Shown: positions 9,018 to 20,442, numbered from the stretch's first letter. The stretch: 64,000 bases of DNA from Holophagae bacterium (GCA_030429565.1 JAUIFE010000007.1:186001-250000), one strand, 5' to 3'. Made by a program: numbers and translations. The notes: generated by a model from the letters alone, not told the origin.

Positions 9018-10109
9018 TTAGCGACCTTGGTGGGCGGTGCTGGACGAAGGGTGGAACAGGGCGGGATAGGGCGCAGCTCGACCCGCCGCGAAAGCGGTTA
9101 CGGCCGCCACTAATGCCGGTGCAATGAGGAAACCGTGGCGATAACAGCCGTTCACGCGCAGCAGGCCGGTCTCGTCGCGCAAGGCCGGGTTGTTGTCCGG
9201 CAAAGCGGGGCGACAGTGTACCCGTGTTTCCAAGATACGTGCTTCGGCGAACCCGGGATGCAGGCTGTAGGCCGCCGAGAGCAGTTCCAGCGCGGAACGA
9301 ACGGTGACGGCGCCCATATCGTCGCTTTCGATTTGGGTTGCGCCAATCAACACCTGACCCTGGGGTCGCGGCGTGATGTAAATCGGGTAACGTGGATGCA
9401 TTAAGCGAACCGGCCGTGATAAACGGACTTCGGGTGCGTGCAGACGCACGATCTCGCCGCGCACGCCACGCAGGTCGGCCCAATCTGAACGGGCACCGAG
9501 GCCGCGGCAGTCGAGGACGAGGTCAAAGTCAAAACGGGCGTTGTCGGTTTCCAGCACACCTGGCGCCACCGACGTAACCGGCGTTGCGTGATGCCAGGTC
9601 ACGTCCGCCGCCTGCAGTGCCTTGGCCAGCGCCGGCAACAACATTCGCGGTTCCAGTTGGCCTTCTGGTTCCAAAAACAGCGCACGGGCGAAACGCGGCG
9701 CCAGTTCCGGCTCTAGCTCAGCCAAACCACGGCGATCGAGTTCGTGTAAGCGCGCGCTGGTGGTGTTTTTGCGTTGAACCTGAGTGCGAAAAGCCTCGAG
9801 TTCACGCTGGTCCTGTTGGTGGGCGACCACCAAACTGCCGTGACGTTCGAAAAACACCGGCTCGGGGAGCCGGTCGATCAATGCCGCCCAGGCCTCGAGT
9901 GACCATAACCCCATTTCAGTGATCAGCGGTTCGGCCTTTTCCAGTTCGGCCAACGGCGTTAACATACCGGCGCCCACATATGAGCAACTGTTGGTACCGG
10001 CTTGTTGGTCGCGGTCGAACAGGGTCACCGACCAGCCTTCGTGATGCAGTGCCAGGGCCGTCATGCGGCCGATCAGGCCCGCGCCCGCAATACCCACGGT
10101 TCGGCTCAA
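9018..10109 (-). CDS. thiO: Glycine oxidase ThiO
   Basis: This FAD-dependent DAO-family oxidase converts glycine to iminoglycine (dehydroglycine) using oxygen, and supplies the glycine-derived unit for ThiG. The N-terminal dinucleotide motif is GIAGAGLIGRMTA (residues 5-17) followed by LFDRD, the FAD ribose-binding acid region. The C-terminal half contains YITPRPQGQVLIGAT and a final VNGCYRHGFLIAPA, both typical of this family. Using ThiO rather than ThiH points to aerobic thiazole synthesis. It sits 60 bases after thiC and 90 bases before thiS. Confidence 0.9.
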   Translation of the reverse strand: MSRTVGIAGAGLIGRMTALALHHEGWSVTLFDRDQQAGTNSCSYVGAGMLTPLAELEKAEPLITEMGLWSLEAWAALIDRLPEPVFFERHGSLVVAHQQDQRELEAFRTQVQRKNTTSARLHELDRRGLAELEPELAPRFARALFLEPEGQLEPRMLLPALAKALQAADVTWHHATPVTSVAPGVLETDNARFDFDLVLDCRGLGARSDWADLRGVRGEIVRLHAPEVRLSRPVRLMHPRYPIYITPRPQGQVLIGATQIESDDMGAVTVRSALELLSAAYSLHPGFAEARILETRVHCRPALPDNNPALRDETGLLRVNGCYRHGFLIAPALVAAVTAFAAGRAAPYPALFHPSSSTAHQGR

Positions 10110-10169
10110 ACGGGCCTCCTCAACAATCTCAAAACGCGGCGGGGACGCAAGACGCGCCCCCGCGCGTGA

Positions 10170-12029
<1,860 letters not shown>

Positions 12030-12308
12030 CAAACTGCTCCTTATCATCGGTGACTGCACCGGCCGACTCATGGGGGCGCAAGGTGCGCGCCGCTTAAAAA
12101 TGGGACTGAGTCCGGGGGGTCGCGTCATGAAATCCCTTCGCGATCCACGCGGCCGAGTCCGAGTGGGCAAGGGCCTGGTTTTTCGCTTTAGAAGGCGTCA
12201 TGACCCGTGCGGCTTCGGCTCAGGTCGGAGTGAAGGGCAAATCATACCATCTTTAGGCCGGCAAAACCCATTTCGCGTGGCCGCCGGCGCTTTTTCGAGG
12301 CAAGTGCC

Positions 12309-12749
12309 TTATTGGCCGGTGAGGTAGAAGCGGAAGACCGCAATAAAAACGATGCTCACCAAAAACAGGGTCGGCACCTCGTTGAGTAGGCGGCATTGAC
12401 GCGAGGTGAGGTGGACATCGTCGCTTTCAAAGCGGCGGCGGGTTTTGCCGACGAAACCGGTATAACCCGCCAAACCCAACAGCAGGGTCAATTTAATGTG
12501 TAACCAGGGCTGTTTGAACAGGCCTGGCTGCAAGGCCAACATGCTGAAGCCGAACACAAAGGTTGCCACCATGCCGGGCACCGTGATGATTTTGTAGAGC
12601 TTGCGCTCCATCGTTTTCAGCATGCGCACGCAGCCGGCGTCCTCGGCATTTTCCGTGTGGTACACGAACAGGCGGAACATGTAAAACAGGCCCGCGAACC
12701 AGGTGACCATTGCGATCAGGTGCAGGGCTTTGAACGTGAAGTAAAGCAT
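12309..12749 (-). CDS. hemJ: Protoporphyrinogen IX oxidase HemJ
   Basis: HemJ is a 146-residue membrane protein that oxidises protoporphyrinogen IX to protoporphyrin IX, the penultimate haem step, and is the non-homologous alternative to HemG and HemY. The sequence opens with KALHLIAMVTWFAGLFY and contains four hydrophobic helices. The conserved His in KALH and the Lys in HIKL are present, as is FLVSIVFIAVF at the end. The ATG at 12749 is preceded by GAGGAC. It follows hemE by 32 bases and closes the haem operon. An apparent longer frame upstream is an overlap with hemE. Confidence 0.88.
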   Translation of the reverse strand: MLYFTFKALHLIAMVTWFAGLFYMFRLFVYHTENAEDAGCVRMLKTMERKLYKIITVPGMVATFVFGFSMLALQPGLFKQPWLHIKLTLLLGLAGYTGFVGKTRRRFESDDVHLTSRQCRLLNEVPTLFLVSIVFIAVFRFYLTGQ

Positions 12750-12781
12750 GGTGTCCTCGCGACCGCCGCGGCGGCGCCGGT

Positions 12782-13810
12782 TTACAGATCGTCGTGGCGG
12801 AAGCTTTTCACCGTTTCCACAAAGGCGGCCACGTTTTCGATGGGCGTTTCCTTGTGGATGCCGTGTCCAAGATTGGCGATGTAGCCGGACTGACCATGGT
12901 TGATCTCCAGCATCGCCTTGGTACGACGGACGATGTAATCCTTGTCGGCAAAGAGGATCATCGGATCCAGGTTGCCTTGGACGGCGTAGTCCTCGCCCAA
13001 AATGCGGCGTGACTCGGCCAGCGGCATCGTCCAATCCAAACCGATGACGTCGGCTTCCGAGGTGCGCAGGAAGCTGCGGTAGTGGGCCGCGTTTTTAATG
13101 AACAAAATGCGCGGCACACCCAGCATGCTGGTGCGCTCGATGATCTTTTTAATGTAAGGGAACACGAACTGCAGGTAATCGTAAGCCGACAGGGCGCCGC
13201 CCCAACTGTCGAAGATTTGAATCGCGTTGGCGCCGGCGGCGACCTGCGCTTTCAAATACTCAATCGTCGACAAGGTGAAGTGTTTCATCAGCGCGCGGAA
13301 GGCGACCGGGTTGGCGTACATCCAGCGACGTACGTACTCAAAGGTTGAGCCGCCGTGGCCCTGAATCGCGTAGCAGGCCAGCGTAAACGGCGCGCCGCAG
13401 AAACCGATCAGGGCTTTTTCGGGTGCCAGCTTGGCGCGGGTCATACTAATCGCTTCCATCAGGTACCCGAGGTCTTTGCCGATATCGGGATCGGCCAGCG
13501 CGGCCACGTCCTGTTCCGTGCGAATCGGGTTGTCGATGACCGGGCCTTCGCCTTTGGCGAAACGCAGTTGCAGACCCATCGGCATCAGCGGCAGCAAGAT
13601 GTCGGCAAAAATGATGGCGGCGTCGACGTCGAAGCGGCGGATCGGTTGCAGCGTCACCTCGGTGACGACGTCGGGCTTGGCGCACATTTCCAGGAAGGAA
13701 TATTTGGCTCGAATTTCGCGATACTCGGGCAGATAGCGACCGGCCTGGCGCATAAACCAAATCGGCGGTCGCGGTGTGGGTTTTCGATAACACGCATCAA
13801 TAAAAATCAT
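12782..13810 (-). CDS. hemE: Uroporphyrinogen decarboxylase
   Basis: HemE removes four carboxyl groups from uroporphyrinogen III to give coproporphyrinogen III. The 342-residue protein has the N-terminal signature PIWFMRQAGRYLPEYR, the FADILLP region with its catalytic-site Asp, GFCGAPFTLACY and QIFDSWGGALS. It ends with GNLDPMILFA and LGHGIHKETP, also characteristic. Its ATG overlaps the hemL stop by four bases, so it is probably translationally coupled. Confidence 0.96.
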   Translation of the reverse strand: MIFIDACYRKPTPRPPIWFMRQAGRYLPEYREIRAKYSFLEMCAKPDVVTEVTLQPIRRFDVDAAIIFADILLPLMPMGLQLRFAKGEGPVIDNPIRTEQDVAALADPDIGKDLGYLMEAISMTRAKLAPEKALIGFCGAPFTLACYAIQGHGGSTFEYVRRWMYANPVAFRALMKHFTLSTIEYLKAQVAAGANAIQIFDSWGGALSAYDYLQFVFPYIKKIIERTSMLGVPRILFIKNAAHYRSFLRTSEADVIGLDWTMPLAESRRILGEDYAVQGNLDPMILFADKDYIVRRTKAMLEINHGQSGYIANLGHGIHKETPIENVAAFVETVKSFRHDDL

Positions 13811-15093
13811 TGAACAATCCCCTCCTCAGCGGCGGCCTTGAGCCCGTCGACCAGCAGATCCAAATCTGTCTCGGTCATGGCGGTGTTCAAGAAACCAACC
13901 TCGTAGGACGACGGCGCCAGATAAATGCCGCGGTCCAACATAAAGCGGTGCAATTTTCCGTAGATTTCGCCACTCTCGGCGGCGATGGCTTCAGCCGTGC
14001 GCGGAGCTTGCGCGCGTTTGAAGTAGAACCAAAACAGGGAGCCCAGGCGAATGTAATCCATGTCGGCCAAGGCGGCCGTTACGGGTGCCAAGCGCTTGTC
14101 CAGATAGGAACCCAGGCGTTCAATTTGGGCGGGCACGTCGGTCGCGAAATACGCCGACAGCGTGGCATAGCCCGCCGCCATCGCGACCGGGTTGCCGGAG
14201 AGTGTGCCCGCTTGGTAAACCTTGCCCAGCGGTGCGATGTGGTGCATGATCTCGGCGCGACCGCCGTAGGCTCCGACCGGCATGCCGCCGCCGACGACTT
14301 TGCCCAAACAAACTAGGTCGGGGACGACATCGTAGTGGCGGTAAGCCATCACCTCGGGCATACGGAAACCGGCGAGCACTTCGTCGAAAATTAAGAGTGC
14401 GCCGTGTTTGTCGCAGAGTTCGCGCACACCTTTTACATAGGCGTGGTCTTGAATCAGTAGGCCGTTGTTGGCCGGCACGCCTTCAATGACGACGGCTGCG
14501 ATTTCGTGGCCGATTTGGTCCAGCAATTTGCTCAAACCGGCGAGATCGTCAAGCGGAGCGCCGGCCGTGAGTTCGGCAAAAGCCGCCGGTACACCGGCCG
14601 AGCTTGCCGTGCCGAAGGTGGCCAAGCCACTGCCCGCATCTACTAATAAATAATCGACATGGCCGTGATAGCAGCCGCGAAATTTCAGCACTCGGTCCCG
14701 GCCCGTGTAGCCGCGTGCCAGGCGAATCGCCGACATGACCGCTTCGGTGCCGCTATTGACAAACCGCATCATGTCGACCGCGTCGAGCTTGTCGACCACG
14801 AGTTGGGCCAGTGCGACTTCTTCTTTGACCGGGGTGCCAAAGGTCCAGCCACGCTGAACCACTTCCATAATCGCTGCTTGCACTTCGGGGTGGCGGTGGC
14901 CGAGGACCAGCGGACCCCAGGAACCGCAAAAATCGAGGTAGCGGTTGCCGTCAACGTCGGTTAGGTAGGTGCCTTCGCCTTTTTCCATGAAAATTGGGGT
15001 TCCGCCGACGGAACGAAAGGCGCGGACGGGTGAGTTGACGCCCGCCGGGAGGACTTTAACTGCTTGTTCGTACAGTGTTTTCGATTGCTTCAT
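13807..15093 (-). CDS. hemL: Glutamate-1-semialdehyde 2,1-aminomutase
   Basis: This PLP enzyme converts glutamate-1-semialdehyde to 5-aminolevulinate, acting directly after HemA in the C5 pathway. Visible motifs are VNSPVRAFRSVGG at the N-terminus, MRFVNSGTEAVMSAIRLAR, KFRGCYHGH, LIFDEVLAGFR and the PLP-lysine segment LGKVVGGGMPVGAYGG. The TLSGNPVAMAAG stretch follows. At 428 residues it has the normal length. It lies 91 bases downstream of hemD in the same operon. Confidence 0.96.
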   Translation of the reverse strand: MKQSKTLYEQAVKVLPAGVNSPVRAFRSVGGTPIFMEKGEGTYLTDVDGNRYLDFCGSWGPLVLGHRHPEVQAAIMEVVQRGWTFGTPVKEEVALAQLVVDKLDAVDMMRFVNSGTEAVMSAIRLARGYTGRDRVLKFRGCYHGHVDYLLVDAGSGLATFGTASSAGVPAAFAELTAGAPLDDLAGLSKLLDQIGHEIAAVVIEGVPANNGLLIQDHAYVKGVRELCDKHGALLIFDEVLAGFRMPEVMAYRHYDVVPDLVCLGKVVGGGMPVGAYGGRAEIMHHIAPLGKVYQAGTLSGNPVAMAAGYATLSAYFATDVPAQIERLGSYLDKRLAPVTAALADMDYIRLGSLFWFYFKRAQAPRTAEAIAAESGEIYGKLHRFMLDRGIYLAPSSYEVGFLNTAMTETDLDLLVDGLKAAAEEGIVQ

Positions 15094-15184
15094 GCGCTTC
15101 TCTGAGTTTCCTTCGTTTCGTTTTCGGTTGACGTTAATCGGCCCAGGTTCGTGGTGAAACGAACAACAATCGCCGTTTGTTGGG

Positions 15185-15865
15185 TTACTTCGGGGCCCAG
15201 TGATCAGGAGTCGGCAACTCTCGGATCAATGTAGCCGTCTCGGGGCGGCTTGGCTGAAAATCTACGGTCCATCCTAGTCGGCGAACCGCTGCCGCCGTTG
15301 ACGGACCGATTACCGCGACTCTTGGAGGAGATTTTTGATAGGAGCTGAAATAATCCAACGCGGTTGTAGGTGCCTGAAAATATACCATGCTGCCGGCGTC
15401 AACGGGGGGAAAAACTTTAGAAAGTTTATGCGTTGCATAAACCTCGCATAAGTCGACCGCGCCGGAAGGGAAAGCCCTGGGAACGGTGTCTTTGCTGTGA
15501 TTGCCGCACAGGAATAAAAGCTTAACCGTGGCGGCTTCGACGCGTGTTTTTAGCGCGCTGACCAGGGCCTGCGCGTTGGCCGGCGGGGCCGCTGCAAACC
15601 AGCATTCGAAGCCGGCCAGGAGGCGGTGGGTGGCGCCGCCGACTGCAGCAACCGGCGGGATCGTCGTCGGCGCCTGTTCGCTTAGCCAGGTCGCTGCCTG
15701 TTTCGAGGTGACCACCACCGCGTCGTAGCCGGCCCAATTGGGAGACGCGGTTTTGTTGAAAACCACTTCGCGGAACGGATGGTGAATCACTTGCCAGCCT
15801 TTGTCGGCAAGTGCGTTGGTGGTCGCTATTGGGATCGGGTCGATTTGGGTGAAGTACAGCTTCAT
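15185..15865 (-). CDS. hemD: Uroporphyrinogen-III synthase
   Basis: HemD cyclises hydroxymethylbilane to uroporphyrinogen III with inversion of ring D. This family is poorly conserved, and the call rests on length (226 residues), on the two-domain pattern with YDAVVVTSKQAATWL and VAAVGGATHRLL in the first half, and VAVIGPSTAAAVRRLGW near the end, and on its place between hemC and hemL. The gap to hemC is 26 bases. No membrane segment is present. Confidence 0.88.
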   Translation of the reverse strand: MKLYFTQIDPIPIATTNALADKGWQVIHHPFREVVFNKTASPNWAGYDAVVVTSKQAATWLSEQAPTTIPPVAAVGGATHRLLAGFECWFAAAPPANAQALVSALKTRVEAATVKLLFLCGNHSKDTVPRAFPSGAVDLCEVYATHKLSKVFPPVDAGSMVYFQAPTTALDYFSSYQKSPPRVAVIGPSTAAAVRRLGWTVDFQPSRPETATLIRELPTPDHWAPK

Positions 15866-15891
15866 GACGCCGTCCCTGTTTTGCGAGTGGG

Positions 15892-16767
15892 TTACAAGTT
15901 CAGCGCCTTCATGGTGTCCGCCACCAGTTGGTCAATGCTGGGCGCGCGGTGTTGGAAAAACAGCGGTTCGGTGCGGTTGCCGATCGCGCCTTGGAAGACG
16001 TGAATAGCAAACGCCTGATCGACGGCTTCGATGTAAACACCTAGCGGCATTTGGCAGCCGCCTTCCATGGCGCTGAGGATGCGGCGTTCGCCTTCGCTGA
16101 CCGCCGCGCTGAACGGGTGGTGCAGGAAATTGAAGTCGCGCGACTCGTCGGCGCGGACTTGCATCGCCAGTGCGCCTTGTGCCGGTGCCGGCACCAGTTC
16201 AAGCGCTGAAAGTGGGTAAAAGTGCAAGTCGGGACGCTGGATGTCGAGGCGATTCAAGCCGGCGCAGGCAAGGACAATCACGTCGGCGACACCGTCTTCC
16301 ATTTTTTGAATGCGCGTTGGTACGTTGCCGCGAATCGGCGTGAACCGGGCCTCGGGCGAACGGGCCTGCAAGCCTGCGACGCGGCGGTTTGAGCTGGTGC
16401 CCACGGTCAAACCGTTGAGGTTAAAAAAGCCGTCCGCGTTTTTCTCGAGCGGCTGCTTGGCGACCAAGCAGTCGCGCGCATCCTCGCGTTCGGGGATGGC
16501 GATAATTTTCAGGTTGGGCGGTGATTGGGTTGGCAAGTCTTTGAGGCAGTGGACCGCGAGGTCAATTGTGCCGTCGAGCAAAGCTTGCTCGATTTCCGCG
16601 GTAAAAAAACCCTTGCCTTCCATTTTATCGAAGCGGTCCTTGACGACGTCGCCTTTGGTGCGAATGATTTCGATGCTTGCGTCGAGACCGTTTTTTTGAA
16701 GTTGTGCTTGCGTCCAGTGGGCTTGCACCAATGCCAGTTTACTGCCGCGCGTGCCGATTTTGATCAT
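15892..16767 (-). CDS. hemC: Porphobilinogen deaminase (hydroxymethylbilane synthase)
   Basis: HemC joins four porphobilinogens into hydroxymethylbilane. The 291-residue protein begins IKIGTRGSKLALVQA and shows KGFFTAEIEQALLDG, AVHCLKDLPT, the RGNVPTRIQKM loop and PAPAQGALAMQ. The dipyrromethane cofactor cysteine is in MEGGCQMPLG, about residue 238. Its ATG overlaps the hemA stop by four bases. The length is slightly below that of the E. coli enzyme but all core motifs are present. Confidence 0.95.
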   Translation of the reverse strand: MIKIGTRGSKLALVQAHWTQAQLQKNGLDASIEIIRTKGDVVKDRFDKMEGKGFFTAEIEQALLDGTIDLAVHCLKDLPTQSPPNLKIIAIPEREDARDCLVAKQPLEKNADGFFNLNGLTVGTSSNRRVAGLQARSPEARFTPIRGNVPTRIQKMEDGVADVIVLACAGLNRLDIQRPDLHFYPLSALELVPAPAQGALAMQVRADESRDFNFLHHPFSAAVSEGERRILSAMEGGCQMPLGVYIEAVDQAFAIHVFQGAIGNRTEPLFFQHRAPSIDQLVADTMKALNL

Positions 16768-18050
16768 GATACCTGCGATTTAAAGAGTGGTGATTTCTCG
16801 GCGATTTGGCGGGTATAGGCGTCGACCGCCTCGGGGCCCAGTTCTTTGGCCACCCCTTTGAGGCCGAGAATAGGAATATTGGTCAGCTTTTTGACCAGAA
16901 CATCAATCGTTGCTTGCAGTTCCGCGGTTAACTCGTCGCCCAATTGGTTTTGCTTGTCTTTGAGCAAGTGCTGCAGGGCGCGTTGGCCGGTTTCGCGGAA
17001 GTGATTGGAGATCGCTTTATTATAGTCGGCCAAGTCGAGGTCGAGCCAGGACTGATTGACCTTCATTAAACCCTCGTCGAACAGGGGCTCGGCTTTGGGG
17101 ATTTCGGCTTGGCGCGCGGCGCGGTTGGCCGCCAGGATTTCTTCCATTTGGGCCAAGTCGAAGTAGGTCACGCCCGCCAATTCGCCCGCCGCTTCTTCGA
17201 CGTCGCGCGGTAAAGCTGCGTCGAGGACTAGGGCGTTGGGGTTGTGGCGTGCAAACCAGGCTTTGCTGAAGAGTGCGTGCGGGGCGCCGGTGGCCGTGAT
17301 CATCACGTCAAACGGTTGGGGCGTTTCCAAGAAGTCGCTCAGGGCGACGGCGCTGCCGCCGTAGTTTTCCGCTAGTTCGGTTGGCAGTGTGCGGTTGACA
17401 AATACCAGCTCAAAATCTTTGGATTTCACAAACGTCGGTAAAATGCTGGTGATAAAGTGACCCGCGCCCACGAAAACCACGCGTTTGCCCGGTTTTTTTG
17501 CCACGTAATCGCGCGCTTTTCGGTGCGCCAAGGAGCCCATCGATACCACGTTCTTGGTGATGTTGGTTTGGTGGCGCACCTGTTTGGAAACGCGCAGCGC
17601 CATGTCGATCACAATGTTGAGGCGTGAACCCAGGTGGCCGTGTTTCTTGGCGAAACGCGCTTGATCTTTAATTTGTTTGGTGATTTCGGTTTCACCCAGC
17701 ACCATCGAATCCAGCGAACCCGCCACGCGGAACAGGTGTTTGACCGCTGCTGCATCGCGATAGTGGTAAAAATCGCCGCGACTCAGACGACGACCCATCG
17801 ACGTCGCCGCTGCCGCCAAAAAGGCCTCGCAAAATGCGTCGTCGTCGATCTCGAAACGGTTGGGGGCGTAAATCAGGAACTCGCGACGGTTACAGGTCTG
17901 CAGGAAGAAGATTTCGTCGATTGCCAAATTGGCGCGAACTTCCGTCAGAAACGCGGAAATGTCTTCAGGCTGTGCCCATTGGACTTTGGCGACCTGTTCG
18001 AGTTCCGTGCGTTTGAAACTGGTTCCGATGATGTGTAATGCGTCGTTCAT
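16764..18050 (-). CDS. hemA: Glutamyl-tRNA reductase
   Basis: HemA reduces glutamyl-tRNA to glutamate-1-semialdehyde with NADPH, the committed step of the C5 haem pathway. It shows the catalytic-cysteine segment LQTCNRREFLIYA near residue 55, LFRVAGSLDSMVLGETEI, and the NADPH-binding VFVGAGHFITS. It is the first gene of the operon. The start is uncertain: ATG at 18050 has GGGAG only two bases away, while GTG at 18059 has no clear site. The ATG is given here, yielding 428 residues; the GTG would add three. Confidence 0.94.
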   Translation of the reverse strand: MNDALHIIGTSFKRTELEQVAKVQWAQPEDISAFLTEVRANLAIDEIFFLQTCNRREFLIYAPNRFEIDDDAFCEAFLAAAATSMGRRLSRGDFYHYRDAAAVKHLFRVAGSLDSMVLGETEITKQIKDQARFAKKHGHLGSRLNIVIDMALRVSKQVRHQTNITKNVVSMGSLAHRKARDYVAKKPGKRVVFVGAGHFITSILPTFVKSKDFELVFVNRTLPTELAENYGGSAVALSDFLETPQPFDVMITATGAPHALFSKAWFARHNPNALVLDAALPRDVEEAAGELAGVTYFDLAQMEEILAANRAARQAEIPKAEPLFDEGLMKVNQSWLDLDLADYNKAISNHFRETGQRALQHLLKDKQNQLGDELTAELQATIDVLVKKLTNIPILGLKGVAKELGPEAVDAYTRQIAEKSPLFKSQVS

Positions 18051-18346
18051 GGCTCCCACCGTTTTCAGCGCAATTGGGGTTACGCGATGGCTTTAATCTA
18101 CACCAGAAGGAGGGGCGTCATGGCAAAAGCTAGCGTTAAATCTTGTTGACGTTGTTTACAAAAAGTTCACATCGTGTTTCTTTGGTTTAAGTTATTTGTT
18201 TTCAGTGTTTTGTCGTCTTGTCTTTTCCGCGTTGGTGACGCTTTTAAATAGGACAAAATCGATTCTAATTGTCTTTTCTCCAAATTTGACATTTCTTGCT
18301 ATTTGGTTTTGGTGTCAAATTGACTTGTTCTTTTGGTGTTCATGTG
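18051..18346. other. Leader region of the haem operon
   Basis: This 296-base AT-rich gap lies upstream of hemA and downstream of the DUF3187-like gene, both on the minus strand. It should hold the haem operon promoter, but the -35/-10 pairs seen (for example TTGCCA with TGTAGA at 18 bases) match poorly. No gene or clear terminator hairpin was seen. Confidence 0.4.
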
Positions 18347-19324
18347 TCAAAAAGTAAACTTTTTGGTGATTTGAAGGTTGAGGCTAAAGTCCACCGCCGG
18401 CCCGTCGCTCGTGATGTCTTCCGAAAACGTGAGCTGACCTTCGCCGTTGCCGCCCCATCCGAACCGCCAACCCACGATAAAATTGACCGCGTCGTCTTCC
18501 AGCACCTTGAGCCCGGTTTGTTTGAACGGGGACCGGCCCCAATCGAGTTGGGCGACCCATGAACTACGGCGACCTTGGCTGCGTTCAAGCGCGATCGACA
18601 TAAATGCGAAGTCCTCGCGTTGAACGGATTCCCAGCCGGCGGGTGTCCCCAAGCTGATCCAGCCGGCTTGGCCGTGTAGGTGGTAACGCTCACCGCGCCG
18701 TCGCATCAGGAAACTTGTCCCGAAATCGCTTTTGTCACTCGTCCACCCTTCCGACCCCCAGGGGCTTTTCCAAATCAGGTTGGCGCTTATTTGCCCGCGT
18801 CGGCCTTGCCACAAGCCCCGTTTGAGTGTTATCACCGGGTCGCTAAAGCCCGAGATTGGGTCGGGTTGGTTGATTAGCGCGGGGCCGTCTTGCGGGCCCA
18901 GGTAGAAGCTGTGGCTGTTGTTGGCGACGTCCTCGCGGTTGTCGTTGGGCAGGTTCAACAGGCCGTGGAATTCCTGGATGAAGTGATCGAGGAAGCCGCC
19001 GCGCGTTTCGTGGTGGGCCAGCTCGAGGCCTATTTCCCAATGTTTGGCGAGGCCGACCCGAATGCCGCCGTGATGGCTCCAGAGCTCAAAATCGACACTT
19101 TGAATGTAGGAATCGTTTGATTCTCGTTCGAATACGTTGGCGTAGGCGCTGCCGAGTGTCCATTGCCAGGTGCCCTGTGCGAGGATCGCGGTTCCGTCGA
19201 CACGTGGGTTGAGAAAACGTTGGAAAATCGGGTTCCGTTCGCGGGTATTTAGTGGGCCGAGCGGCTCCTGAGCTGTTAACGGCAGCCAGGCAAAGGCTGC
19301 CAAAAGCAGAGTGAAGAATTTCAC
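18347..19324 (-). CDS. DUF3187-like exported protein
   Basis: This protein of 325 residues begins with a signal peptide (KFFTLLLAAFAWLPLTA), followed by GPLNTRERNPIFQRFL. The rest consists of alternating amphipathic beta-strands with many aromatic residues, ending in Phe (QITKKFTF), which suggests an outer-membrane beta-barrel. It resembles the DUF3187 family, whose function is unknown. The start chosen is GTG at 19324 with AAGGAAG upstream. The longer frame upstream encodes a Pro-rich stretch that does not fit a signal sequence. It is divergent from the methyltransferase gene at 19562. Confidence 0.7.
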   Translation of the reverse strand: MKFFTLLLAAFAWLPLTAQEPLGPLNTRERNPIFQRFLNPRVDGTAILAQGTWQWTLGSAYANVFERESNDSYIQSVDFELWSHHGGIRVGLAKHWEIGLELAHHETRGGFLDHFIQEFHGLLNLPNDNREDVANNSHSFYLGPQDGPALINQPDPISGFSDPVITLKRGLWQGRRGQISANLIWKSPWGSEGWTSDKSDFGTSFLMRRRGERYHLHGQAGWISLGTPAGWESVQREDFAFMSIALERSQGRRSSWVAQLDWGRSPFKQTGLKVLEDDAVNFIVGWRFGWGGNGEGQLTFSEDITSDGPAVDFSLNLQITKKFTF

Positions 19325-19561
19325 GATGGCGCTTCCTTGATTACCCGCGCTGGGCGATGCGGCCGGCGACGGCGGCTGGGTCACCGTGCATCGTTTCGAT
19401 TCGGGTTGATCCGATGCCGACGGCGGCGGCGGTGGCCGCGCAAGGGCGAAAAAGGCCATGCTAACACGGCTCGGCTTTGGCCTTTGGTCCCTTTCTCGCT
19501 ATACTTAGCAGCCGATTACGGCCCTGTGCCGTCGTCCACCCTCGCATGCGGAGTCACGATC

Positions 19562-20428
19562 TTGAAAAACGCCGAACAGCAGGCTTCCTTCCCCATTTTT
19601 GCCGGCATGGGTCTTACGCCCTGGCGTCAGCACGGCGTATTGAGTGTGCCGGGCGGCGGTGCCACGCTCGAAGATTTTCGCACCTTGTCGTCGGCGGATC
19701 CGATGGTACAGGCGTACTACGCGGGTGCAGCAGCGGGTGGGCAACGCAAGCGTTGGCAAAAAGCGCAGGCGGCGGAAGCGCGGTTTTGGCGTACTTGGCG
19801 ACAAAACACGCTTTACCAGCACGTCTCGCTTTATGATTTTTGGCTTGAGGTTGTTGCCAAAACCGGCGGTGAGTTGGCGTCCGGTCGCACACTCGATGTT
19901 GGTTGCGGTCCGGTTTCGGTGTTGAACTTTGTGCGACCCAAGGGTTTGGAGCCGTTTGGCTTGGATCCGTTGGCCGAGGTTTATGCGCGTGAAAACCTCA
20001 TTGAGAGTCGCGACGACCTGCAGCCGATGCCGATTGCCGGTTTGCCCGCGGAGGGCATGCCGTTTTTGGACCAATCACTGGATCAGGTCATTTGTTTTAA
20101 TGTGCTCGACCACGTGTCTGATGCACCGCGTGTGTTGGCCGAGATCCATCGGGTGCTGAAGCCGGGTGGTTCGTTGCGCCTTTATGTCCACACCTTTGCC
20201 GGTTGGATCAAACGATTTTTGTTCTTTGATACGCCGCACACCTATCACTGGGATCACGAGGAATTTAAGGCGTTGGTTGAGGCCGGCGGCTTTAAAGTGG
20301 TCCACGAGCTGATGGAACCCAAAACCTTTGACCTCCCACAAACACTGTTGGGTAAATTGACCTTTTTCCCTTACTGGGTGGCGACTAAAGTGGCTTACAC
20401 CAGCTACTTTAAGGTCGAACGCCTTTAA
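19562..20428 (+). CDS. Class I SAM-dependent methyltransferase
   Basis: The protein of about 288 residues has the Rossmann motif I LDVGCGPVSVLNF, an acidic end of strand 2 (FGLDPLA) and motif IV CFNVLDHV, followed by EIHRVLKPGGSLRLYV, typical of the Methyltransf_11 family. The substrate cannot be predicted. The last third, with LFFDTPHTYHWDHEEF, resembles methyltransferases that act on small molecules or glycans. The start is set at TTG 19562, preceded by GGAG at eight bases; the much longer frame upstream is Arg-rich and antisense to the neighbouring gene's leader. HrpB follows 14 bases later, probably on the same transcript. Confidence 0.75.
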   Translation: MKNAEQQASFPIFAGMGLTPWRQHGVLSVPGGGATLEDFRTLSSADPMVQAYYAGAAAGGQRKRWQKAQAAEARFWRTWRQNTLYQHVSLYDFWLEVVAKTGGELASGRTLDVGCGPVSVLNFVRPKGLEPFGLDPLAEVYARENLIESRDDLQPMPIAGLPAEGMPFLDQSLDQVICFNVLDHVSDAPRVLAEIHRVLKPGGSLRLYVHTFAGWIKRFLFFDTPHTYHWDHEEFKALVEAGGFKVVHELMEPKTFDLPQTLLGKLTFFPYWVATKVAYTSYFKVERL

Positions 20429-20442
20429 ATGCGGAGGCGCTG

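Noticed and set aside
12030..12308. TPP riboswitch before thiC
   Set aside because: Neither conserved core block could be found on the minus strand.
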